Assembly (NCBI GenBank): GCA_036742455.1
Contig: DAINQU010000027.1
Span: forward strand, 1 to 36,286
Origin: CAIKZZ01 sp036742455
GTDB lineage: Bacteria > Pseudomonadota > Gammaproteobacteria > Steroidobacterales > Steroidobacteraceae
Length of the DNA: 36,286 bases
Direction of reading: 5' to 3'
Shown: positions 1 to 6,405 of the stretch, piece after piece
Numbering within the stretch: the stretch's first letter is position 1
Layout: every line of letters starts with the position of its first letter
Program-made: the position numbers and the translations under genes
The notes under the pieces: model-generated
The model's input: the letters and a program-made list of their open reading frames with translations, nothing else
Databases searched by the model: none
What the model was told of the DNA's origin: nothing

Positions 1-556
1 TACTACGACCGCTGGTGGCGCTACGGCTACTGCTACTACTACTACTAGCGGTGCTACTAATACTACTACTACTAGTGGTGCTACTGCTACTACTACTACT
101 ACTAGGGGTACTGCTGCAACTACTACTACTACGTCTACTACTACTAGTACTACTAGTATTACGTCTACTACTATTACTACTACTACTACTACTACTCCTA
201 CTACCACCACCGCCGCCGCCACCGCCACCACGACCGCCACCGCCGCCGTAGCCTCCGCGGCCACCGCCACCGCCACCGCCGTAACCGCCGCCACCGCCAG
301 GACGCGGTCCACGAGGACGCTCTTGCGCCTCGTTCACGCGCAGCGGACGGCCGCCCATGTTAAAGCCGTTGGTGGCCGCAATCGCGGTCTGTGCATCGGC
401 GCTTGCCATCTCCACAAACGCGAATCCACGGGGACGACCCGTTTCGCGATCCATGATGATTTTCACCGACTCTACTTTTCCGTGACTTTCAAACAGCGAG
501 CGCACTTCATCTTCGGTCGCCGAGAACGGAAGATTCCCCACGTAAATGGTCGTCAT
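1..556 (-). CDS. Glycine-rich RNA-binding protein (RRM) with Ser-repeat tail, partial
   Basis: Single RRM protein of the bacterial cold-inducible Rbp type, probably binding single-stranded RNA in the cytoplasm. The ATG is at 556-554 and the frame stays open to the left edge, so the C-terminus is missing. RNP2 (IYVGNL) is at residues 4-9 and RNP1 (RGFAFVEM) at 43-50. The RRM ends near residue 80 and is followed by a Gly-rich linker with a few Arg and Tyr. From base 202 down to 2 the same frame becomes about 67 codons, roughly two thirds of them Ser (mostly AGT), with scattered Thr, Arg, Asn and Ala. Gly-rich tails are normal for this family; a long Ser-repeat tail is not one I recognise. Repeat expansion or a sequencing/assembly error in the repeat are both possible. 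The leader (557-891) holds a strong hairpin. Confidence 0.88.
   Translation of the reverse strand, partial: MTTIYVGNLPFSATEDEVRSLFESHGKVESVKIIMDRETGRPRGFAFVEMASADAQTAIAATNGFNMGGRPLRVNEAQERPRGPRPGGGGGYGGGGGGGRGGYGGGGGRGGGGGGGGGSRSSSSSSSNSSRRNTSSTSSSRRSSSSCSSTPSSSSSSSSTTSSSSISSTASSSSSSSRSATSGRS
2..202 (-). repeat. (AGT)n trinucleotide repeat coding for a Ser-rich tail
   Basis: Imperfect trinucleotide array, AGT/AGC on the minus strand, interrupted by CGT/AGA (Arg), ACT/ACC (Thr), AAT (Asn) and a few others. It is in frame with the RRM gene without a stop. One of the two other minus-strand frames would be TAG stops, so the tract is held in a readable frame. It adjoins GGT/GGC glycine codons, from which AGT differs by one base. 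Confidence 0.85.
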
Positions 557-626
557 CGAGTCTTCTCACTCACTTGCATGCGCGGGCTTAGGGTTCGAGC
601 CTAGCCGCAACGCGTCCCTCTCCAAT

Positions 627-658
627 CGGAATCGAGTCCGGCTTGCCGGCCGATTCCG
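627..658 (-). promoter_or_regulatory. Hairpin in the leader of the RRM gene
   Basis: Outer arms CGGAATCG (627-634) and CGATTCCG (651-658) pair over 8 bp. Inner arms CCGG (638-641) and CCGG (646-649) close a 4-base loop. No T-run follows on the minus strand, so it does not look like a terminator. It sits about 70-100 bases before the RRM start codon and would be in the mRNA leader if transcription starts upstream. Confidence 0.5.
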
Positions 659-867
659 TACCGTAGGTCGTGCGCTGTATCAACTCGTGCGGGAGAACCT
701 TCCGAGTCCACCAAGGTGGGCTATACGCAACCCAACCGGTCGACCCAATCCTCCTCCAAAAGCAGACGTCGCGAGTACAACCGACACTGATCCTACGCCG
801 GGAAATCAGGGCGCGCAATTTCCAATCAAAATGTCAATATTTTTCCACTCGCGCTCCAGAGATGCCT

Positions 868-889
868 ATTGTTGCTGTAGTGCAACAAT
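868..889 (-). terminator. Stem-loop directly after the speA stop
   Basis: Perfect 8-bp arms ATTGTTGC (868-875) and GCAACAAT (882-889) with a 6-base loop, two bases after the speA stop codon. There is no T-run on the minus strand, so it may be a weak terminator or an mRNA-stabilising hairpin. Confidence 0.35.
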
Positions 890-891
890 TA

Positions 892-2850
892 TTACGGCGC
901 CGTGTCGGGCTCGAGATAGGCGTAGCCGTGTAGCTCGGCCTCGTAGAAGCGCTTCAGTCGCTGACTATCGGCGACGGTCAGCCGCCCTTCGCGAACGGCC
1001 CGTTCGCAGTCGCGAGCGAGGCTTGGGTACAGCTCATCCGTGTCGTATTCCATGTAACCGAGAACCTGTAACGCGGTGTCGCCCTTGACCGTTTCTTCAA
1101 TCCACCACGAGCCGTCATCGTCGAGGCGAATGTGCACAACGTGGGTGTCGCCGAAGAGGTTGTGCAGGTCGCCGAGCGTTTCTTGGTAGGCACCGACGAG
1201 AAACGTCGCGAGGTAATAGTCCTCGTCGGGCTTTAGTTCATGCACTTCAAGCGTGCGTTTTGTGTCCCGCAGCGACACGAAGCGGTCGATTTTGCCGTCA
1301 GAGTCGCACGTGATGTCTGCGAGGACGGCATTGCGAGTAGGGCGCTCCTCAAGTCGATGGATGGGCATGATGGGGAACAGCTGCCCGATCGCCCAGGAAT
1401 CCGGTAACGACTGGAATAGCGAGAAGTTGCAGAAATAGATATCCGATAGAACGCTTTCCAGACCTTCCAGTTCCTCCGGAATTTCCTGCAACTTGCGCGC
1501 GTAATCACGCACCCGCGCGCAGGTCGCCCAATACAGACGCTCGGCTAAGCCGCGATGCGTGAGACTCAGGTAACCCAAATTGAACATCTGCAGCGCTTGC
1601 TCGCGAGCCTGCAAGGCGTCGTGCCAACATTCGACCAAGCGGCGCTCGCTAACGCTGCGATAGGCATCAAAGAGGTCACGGACCGGTTGAGGGATGTCGC
1701 CGTTGCCCGCGGCATCTTCTTCCAGCCGATTCGCTACCCGAAATTGATCCAAGGCGCTCGCACCCAGAACGTTGAACACGAGCACCGAGTGATGCGCCGC
1801 AATGGCCCGACCGGATTCACTGATGATCTGGGGGTGCGGGATCTTGCGTGCATCACAGACGGAGCCGATGCGATAGACCACGTCGCTGGCATATTCCGTC
1901 AATGAGTAGTTCATCGACGACTCATAATTCGTTCGACTGCCGTCGTAATCGATGCCGAGGCCGCCACCAATGTCGATGTACTCAAGGCCGGCTCCGAGGA
2001 TCTTGAGTTCGGCATAGACATGCGACAACTCTGTGACCGCTTCTTTGACTCGGCGAATGTCTTGGAGTTGCGAGCCAGTATGGCAATGCACCAACTTTAA
2101 GCAGTCCAGCATGTCGTGTTGTCGGAGTACTTCCACGACCTCCAAAATTTCGGTGATGAAGAGACCGAATTTTGACTTTTCACCGGCGGATTCCCGCCAT
2201 CTGCCTGCACCTTCCGCAGCTAATTTGACCCGTACGCCGATTTGAGGGCGCACGTCGTATTTTTGGGCGTGCTTCAAAATCAGGCTGAGCTCGACGAAAT
2301 TTTCGACCACAGGGATGATTTTGCGACCGAGCTTCGCGGCCAGCATGACCGTCTCAATGTAGCTGTCGTCCTTGAAGCCGTTGCAGATGATCAGCCTATC
2401 GGGATCCTCGGCCATCGCCATAACAACCAACAGCTCCGGCTTGGAACCTACCTCAAGTCCAAAGCCAAATTCTTTACCGCTTCGGTAGACCTCTTCGACC
2501 ACGAGTCGCTGCTGGTTTACTTTGATAGGAAACACAGCGGAGTAGCGATTCTGGTAATCGTTCTCGGCGATAGCGGTGGCGAATGCATCGTTCAGGCTGC
2601 GTAAGCGATGGGCGATGATGTCGGAGAAACGAATAACGAACGGGGCCGTCAAATCGCGCGCCTTCAGGCCTTCAACGACGTCGTGTAGGTCGATTTCCCG
2701 GCCGGGCCGCTGATCAGGGCGCACCACGACGTGACCGGCTGCATTGACCGCGAAGTACCCGGCGCCCCACGAGTCAATTTGATACAGGTGAGATGACTCT
2801 TCCGCGTCCCACGTGAGTGCGGCGGCGAAATTCGAGGGGGGCGTACTCAT
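892..2850 (-). CDS. speA: Biosynthetic arginine decarboxylase
   Basis: PLP-dependent decarboxylation of arginine to agmatine, the first step of the ADC route to putrescine. The 652 residues match the usual length of the SpeA family (fold III, alanine-racemase-like barrel plus beta domain). The PLP lysine is K110 in FPIKVNQ. Other family marks are a HCHTGSQ segment, a Gly-rich phosphate-binding stretch (YIDIGGGLGIDYDG) and a TCDSDGKIDRF segment in the C-terminal half, which carries a conserved catalytic Cys. The ATG at 2850-2848 gives the canonical N-terminus. The sulfurtransferase lies 86 bases upstream on the same strand and homospermidine synthase is divergent beyond it. No agmatinase or agmatine deiminase gene is in the window, so the next step must be encoded elsewhere. 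Confidence 0.96.
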   Translation of the reverse strand: MSTPPSNFAAALTWDAEESSHLYQIDSWGAGYFAVNAAGHVVVRPDQRPGREIDLHDVVEGLKARDLTAPFVIRFSDIIAHRLRSLNDAFATAIAENDYQNRYSAVFPIKVNQQRLVVEEVYRSGKEFGFGLEVGSKPELLVVMAMAEDPDRLIICNGFKDDSYIETVMLAAKLGRKIIPVVENFVELSLILKHAQKYDVRPQIGVRVKLAAEGAGRWRESAGEKSKFGLFITEILEVVEVLRQHDMLDCLKLVHCHTGSQLQDIRRVKEAVTELSHVYAELKILGAGLEYIDIGGGLGIDYDGSRTNYESSMNYSLTEYASDVVYRIGSVCDARKIPHPQIISESGRAIAAHHSVLVFNVLGASALDQFRVANRLEEDAAGNGDIPQPVRDLFDAYRSVSERRLVECWHDALQAREQALQMFNLGYLSLTHRGLAERLYWATCARVRDYARKLQEIPEELEGLESVLSDIYFCNFSLFQSLPDSWAIGQLFPIMPIHRLEERPTRNAVLADITCDSDGKIDRFVSLRDTKRTLEVHELKPDEDYYLATFLVGAYQETLGDLHNLFGDTHVVHIRLDDDGSWWIEETVKGDTALQVLGYMEYDTDELYPSLARDCERAVREGRLTVADSQRLKRFYEAELHGYAYLEPDTAP

Positions 2851-2936
2851 GTGTGGCGTGGCCTGTCCAATGGGGCGGAAAAGGCGCGCACATTAACAAA
2901 CGCAGGCTACAGGTACATGGCGGCCTGCCAACTCGC

Positions 2937-3785
2937 TCAGGGGCCGGTCGCCACCGGGCGCGCGGCATCGCGCGACCACTCGCTGAAGCTACCCGGATAC
3001 AGGCGTCCACCGCCCAGACCCGCCAACTCTAGGGCGAGCAAATTGTGACAGGCGGTCACCCCGGAGCCGCACATGGCGATGACGCTCGACGGGTCTCGCC
3101 CTCGGAGCGCGCGCCGAAACTGCTCGGCGAGTTCAGGGGCTGGTAAAAAGCGCCCGTCCACTCCCAAATTGCGCGCGAAATGAAAGCTTTGGGCGCCCGG
3201 GATATGGCCGGCCCGAGGGTCTAACGGCTCGACCCGCCCTTCAAATCGCTCTGCGGAGCGGGCGTCGAGGAGGACGCATCGCTGTGCTGCGACGGCCTCG
3301 GCGACGTCATCGCCGGTGACAACGGCCGAATAATCCGCTGTCCCGGCAAAGGTACGTGGTGCAACCGATGACGCTGCGACGAGTGAGGGCAAGCCGGCGG
3401 CTTTCCACGCCGTGTATCCGCCGTCCAACACGGCCACTCGACGATGCCCCATCCAGCGCAGTAGCCACCACAAGCGAGCCGCGTAGGCGCCCCCGGCATC
3501 GTCGTAGGCCACCACTTGCACGGCGTCGTCGATTCCCCACCGGGAAAAAGTGTCCGACAAAACGGCCGGATCCGGTAACGGATGGCGGCCGCTCCAGGGC
3601 GTACGGGGCGCCGCGAGATCCTCATCCAAATGGGCGTATAAGGCGCCCGGTATGTGGCCCTTCAAGTAGAGCGCGCGGCCAGCGTCCGGTTGACCCAACT
3701 CAAAGCGACAGTCCAAGACCCGTGTATTGGGATCGGCGAGGCTGCTGCGTAATGTTTCTACGTCGATCAAGGTTGCGTGGTGCAT
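2937..3785 (-). CDS. sseA: 3-mercaptopyruvate sulfurtransferase (tandem rhodanese)
   Basis: Two rhodanese domains in 282 residues: an inactive N-terminal domain (about 5-135) and a catalytic C-terminal domain (about 150-275). The active-site loop is CGSGVTAC, nucleophile Cys239. This loop is typical of mercaptopyruvate sulfurtransferases; thiosulfate rhodaneses usually carry CRxGxT. The enzyme would transfer sulfur from 3-mercaptopyruvate to a thiol acceptor or cyanide in the cytoplasm. The start is the ATG at 3785-3783 because GGAGGG lies about 5 bases upstream; a longer frame to 3836 has no support. It is divergent from homospermidine synthase with 173 bases between starts. No direct link to polyamine synthesis is evident. 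Confidence 0.9.
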   Translation of the reverse strand: MHHATLIDVETLRSSLADPNTRVLDCRFELGQPDAGRALYLKGHIPGALYAHLDEDLAAPRTPWSGRHPLPDPAVLSDTFSRWGIDDAVQVVAYDDAGGAYAARLWWLLRWMGHRRVAVLDGGYTAWKAAGLPSLVAASSVAPRTFAGTADYSAVVTGDDVAEAVAAQRCVLLDARSAERFEGRVEPLDPRAGHIPGAQSFHFARNLGVDGRFLPAPELAEQFRRALRGRDPSSVIAMCGSGVTACHNLLALELAGLGGGRLYPGSFSEWSRDAARPVATGP

Positions 3786-3958
3786 CGGGTCCCTCCGGGG
3801 CTGCAGTGTAGCGGTAACGCGGGACAGGGGGGGCATCCTCGGCGGAGTTCAGGTACAGTAGCGCCCCCCTTGGGCGGCTTTTACGCCCCTGCGGGTCTGC
3901 GCCGGCACGTCCGGGTCTCCGTTTTGGCGCCATTCACATAGGTAGGTATCCGCACATC

Positions 3959-5389
3959 ATGACCAACCACACGGTTCATGCACAGTTTCACGGCCGACTG
4001 GTATTTGTCGGATTCGGTAGCATTGGTCGCGGCGTATTGCCGCTAATTCTTCGCCATATTGGCGGCCTCACTGCGGATCGCATAACGATCGTGACCGCGG
4101 ACGATGCTGGCCTCGAGTGCGCTCGGGAATTCGGCGTAAAGCACGTCATTGAGCCAATTAAGCCGGATAATTACCGTGCCGTGCTTGAGCCTTTGGTCGG
4201 TGCGGGCGATTTCCTGCTGAACCTGTCGGTCGATGTTTCCTCGATCGAACTCGTGAAGTTGGCTCGGGAACGCGGTGCGCTGTATCTCGATACGTGCATT
4301 GAGCCGTGGGCTGGAGGCTATGTGGATACCCATGTGGATCCTGCCGCTCGCAGCAACTACACGATGCGTCATGCGGCGCTCGCGTTGCGCGACACCGCGG
4401 ATACCTCCAAGCCGCAGCCGACCGCTGTTCTGACGCACGGCGCGAATCCCGGTCTGGTGTCACACTTTTTGAAGCAGGCGCTCATCAACATCGCCACGGA
4501 TCTCGGCCTTCCGGTCACGGAGCCGACCTCTCGTGAAGAATGGGCGGCGCTGGCGCACCGTTTGGGCGTGAAGGTCGTGCATGTCGCCGAGCGCGACACA
4601 CAGATCCCGAGCATCGCCAAGAAAGTCGGCGAGTTCGTGAATACCTGGTCGGTCGACGGTTTCATCAGCGAAGGCAGCCAACCCGCCGAACTCGGCTGGG
4701 GTACGCATGAGAAGCGCTTGCCGGCTGACGGCCGGACTCACAGCTTCGGTTCGGGGGCGGCGATCTATTTAATGCAGCCGGGTGCGGCCACACGTGTTCG
4801 GACGTGGGCGCCGAAAGCGGGGCATATCCACGCGTTCCTGATCACGCACAGCGAAGCCATTTCGATTGCCGACTATTACACGGTTCGTGAGGGTGGTGAG
4901 GTCGTCTATCGACCGACGTGCCATTACTCGTATCACCCGTCAGATTCGGCTGTCATGTCGATTCATGAGTTCGCCGGCCGCAACTGGCGCGATCAGCCCG
5001 AAAAGCGGATTTTGTTGAACGAAATTTTGCCGGGCGGCATCGACGAATTGGGGGTGCTCGTTGCCGGTCACGCGCGTAATGCGTACTGGTACGGCTCACA
5101 GTTGTCGATAGACGAGGCGCGTCAATTGGCGCCTTACAACAACGCGACTAGCCTCCAGGTCACGGTCTCGGTGCTCTCGGGTATGGTTTGGGCCATCGAG
5201 AACCCCGAGCGCGGCATCGTCGAGCCCGACGAAATGGACTACAAGCGGAATCTTGAGATTTGCCGGCCGTACTTGGGGCCGGTGGTCGGCGAATATACCG
5301 ACTGGAATCCGTTGACCGATCGGGCGCGGCTTTTCCCGGAAGATATCGATACGTCCGATCCGTGGCAGTTCCAGAACGTACGCGTGTAA
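3959..5389 (+). CDS. hss: Homospermidine synthase
   Basis: NAD-dependent synthesis of sym-homospermidine from two putrescines (or putrescine plus spermidine). The 476-residue protein has the bacterial Hss layout: an N-terminal Rossmann fold with VFVGFGSIGRG (residues 14-24), then the saccharopine-dehydrogenase-like catalytic domain. Segments such as LTHGANPGLVSHF and the GWGTHEKRLP region are typical of the family. The ATG at 3959 is preceded by AGGTAGG with slightly long spacing. It is followed by a strong hairpin terminator and the convergent greB. With speA nearby it implies homospermidine as a polyamine, a trait found in various proteobacteria. Confidence 0.95.
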   Translation: MTNHTVHAQFHGRLVFVGFGSIGRGVLPLILRHIGGLTADRITIVTADDAGLECAREFGVKHVIEPIKPDNYRAVLEPLVGAGDFLLNLSVDVSSIELVKLARERGALYLDTCIEPWAGGYVDTHVDPAARSNYTMRHAALALRDTADTSKPQPTAVLTHGANPGLVSHFLKQALINIATDLGLPVTEPTSREEWAALAHRLGVKVVHVAERDTQIPSIAKKVGEFVNTWSVDGFISEGSQPAELGWGTHEKRLPADGRTHSFGSGAAIYLMQPGAATRVRTWAPKAGHIHAFLITHSEAISIADYYTVREGGEVVYRPTCHYSYHPSDSAVMSIHEFAGRNWRDQPEKRILLNEILPGGIDELGVLVAGHARNAYWYGSQLSIDEARQLAPYNNATSLQVTVSVLSGMVWAIENPERGIVEPDEMDYKRNLEICRPYLGPVVGEYTDWNPLTDRARLFPEDIDTSDPWQFQNVRV

Positions 5390-5412
5390 CACCGAACGTT
5401 TGGACTGTGCTG

Positions 5413-5450
5413 ACAGCGGCCGCCGTGGGCAACCACGGCGGCCGTTGTGT
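5413..5450. terminator. Terminator between hss and greB
   Basis: Perfect 12-bp stem, CGGCCGCCGTGG (5417-5428) with CCACGGCGGCCG (5433-5444), loop GCAA, extendable by about four pairs. It is followed on the plus strand by a T-rich stretch (TTGTGTTTT). It lies between two convergent stop codons and fits termination of hss; the minus side lacks a good T-run. Confidence 0.8.
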
Positions 5451-5451
5451 T

Positions 5452-5958
5452 TTACGGATGTGTGGGCCCGTAGTGGATACCGACGACGGTGTACTGCGGG
5501 CGACCTTCAATCGGTACCGTGATCTCGTCATCAAGGGCTTTTCCGAGCAGCGCGCGGGCGAGTGGCGCGTCCATGCTGATGTACTCCGGCGCCATATCGA
5601 ACTCATCGGGGCCGACGATCCGGTAAACGTGGATGCCGCCCGCCGAATCTTCCAATTCCACCCACGCGCCGAAATACACCTTATTCCGATGGGTCGGGGC
5701 ATCGGTCACGATCACGAGGCCGTCCAAGCGTTTGCGAAGGAATCGAACACGCCGATCGATTTCGCGCAGCCGCCGCTTGCCATAGGTGTACTCGGCGTTT
5801 TCGGAGCGATCCCCTTGAGCGGCAGCCTCGGACACCGCCTGCGTCACCTGCGGGCGTTCTACCCGCCACAGTTGGTCCAATTCAAGCCGCATTCGTTCGG
5901 CCCCGGCGGGCGTGCTGTACTTTGAGCCGGGAATCTGTGGTGGTCGCCAACGACCCAT
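5452..5958 (-). CDS. greB: Transcription elongation factor GreB
   Basis: GreA/GreB family factor that enters the RNA polymerase secondary channel and stimulates cleavage of backtracked transcripts. The 168 residues show the N-terminal coiled coil with the tip motif GDRSENAEY, whose acidic residues hold the catalytic Mg, and a C-terminal FKBP-like domain. The early GSKYSTPAGAERM segment is typical of GreB. I chose the ATG at 5958-5956; an in-frame TTG at 5985 would add nine residues without support. It is convergent with hss. Its upstream region overlaps the candidate small RNA on the other strand. Confidence 0.93.
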   Translation of the reverse strand: MGRWRPPQIPGSKYSTPAGAERMRLELDQLWRVERPQVTQAVSEAAAQGDRSENAEYTYGKRRLREIDRRVRFLRKRLDGLVIVTDAPTHRNKVYFGAWVELEDSAGGIHVYRIVGPDEFDMAPEYISMDAPLARALLGKALDDEITVPIEGRPQYTVVGIHYGPTHP

Positions 5959-5984
5959 GAGAAATCTGCCGAAGTGGGATACCA

Positions 5985-6206
5985 ATCACGGATTCTACGG
6001 CTTGGTGCGCCTAATCTCTCTCCCACAGCGTGCCGTTCGACGTGAGCGCCGACCTCCCCACTCAGTGGCAGTCCGTCGCAAGCGCCGAACCGCCGAACGG
6101 AGCGCCGCGACCCCCTTGGGTCGTGCCAGGATCCCCTGGCGGACTGTCGTCACGTAATCGGAGTCCGCTTTTGTGAACCCCAGATGTTTCATCTGGGGTT
6201 TTTTTT
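5985..6206 (+). ncRNA. Candidate structured small RNA ending in an intrinsic terminator
   Basis: This 447-base gap between greB (-) and the TonB receptor (+) has a textbook plus-strand terminator at 6176-6206 but no plus-strand coding gene before it; hss already has its own terminator. Upstream, several stem-loops can be drawn on the plus strand: CCAC/GTGG (loop TCA), CGACCC/GGGTCG, GCCAGG/CCTGGC, and GCGGACT/AGTCCGC with a 16-base loop. An early CGGATTC could alternatively pair with the late GAGTCCG, closing the whole segment. I see no similarity to tmRNA, SRP RNA, RNase P or tRNA, and no clear 6S RNA signature. The 5' end is not fixed because no strong promoter is visible. It could also be an attenuating leader of the receptor gene. 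Confidence 0.5.
6176..6206 (+). terminator. Strong rho-independent terminator
   Basis: Stem AACCCCAGATG (6176-6186) with CATCTGGGGTT (6190-6200), 11 bp, loop TTT, followed by a run of T to 6206 on the plus strand. The minus strand has no T-run on its downstream side, so the direction is plus. Confidence 0.9.
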
Positions 6207-6405
6207 GCCCCGCTTGGCCGTCTCTTGACGGTTTCTTGACACTTCGTCGCTGAATCGACATCAACCTGAAATAAAACGGTAACGCCCTGCTGCGACTCTT
6301 TGTCGCATCGCAGCATTGTCCCTTCACACGCGGCGTAACCCCCAGCCCCTTCTCGCCCCTTGGCAAGGCGGGCGCGCGCTGCCGTTCTCCAAAGGAGTCT
6401 CGCCG

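Larger units (their letters stand above)
557..891. other. Intergenic leader between the RRM gene and speA
   Basis: No convincing gene lies here. It is the upstream region of the minus-strand RRM gene. It contains a strong hairpin (627-658), a short inverted repeat with CCACC/GGTGG arms (708-719) and a stem-loop just past the speA stop (868-889). A weak sigma70-like pair on the minus strand (TTGCGC at 818-813, TAGGAT at 795-790, 17-base spacing) would give a leader of about 230 bases; this promoter is tentative. Confidence 0.5.

Noticed and set aside
2..202. Tandem repeat as a CRISPR array
   Set aside because: It is an imperfect trinucleotide repeat with no spacers and no cas genes nearby.
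15..251. Plus-strand open frame rich in Leu and Pro
   Set aside because: It is the complement of the Ser/Gly repeat coding tail of the minus-strand RRM gene; composition comes from the repeat.
590..606. tRNA T-arm-like sequence (GGGTTCGAGCC)
   Set aside because: No acceptor, D-arm or anticodon arm can be built around it on either strand.
5985..6206. Known 6S RNA
   Set aside because: No recognisable 6S central-bubble signature and no neighbouring 5-formyltetrahydrofolate cyclo-ligase gene; left as an unnamed candidate.
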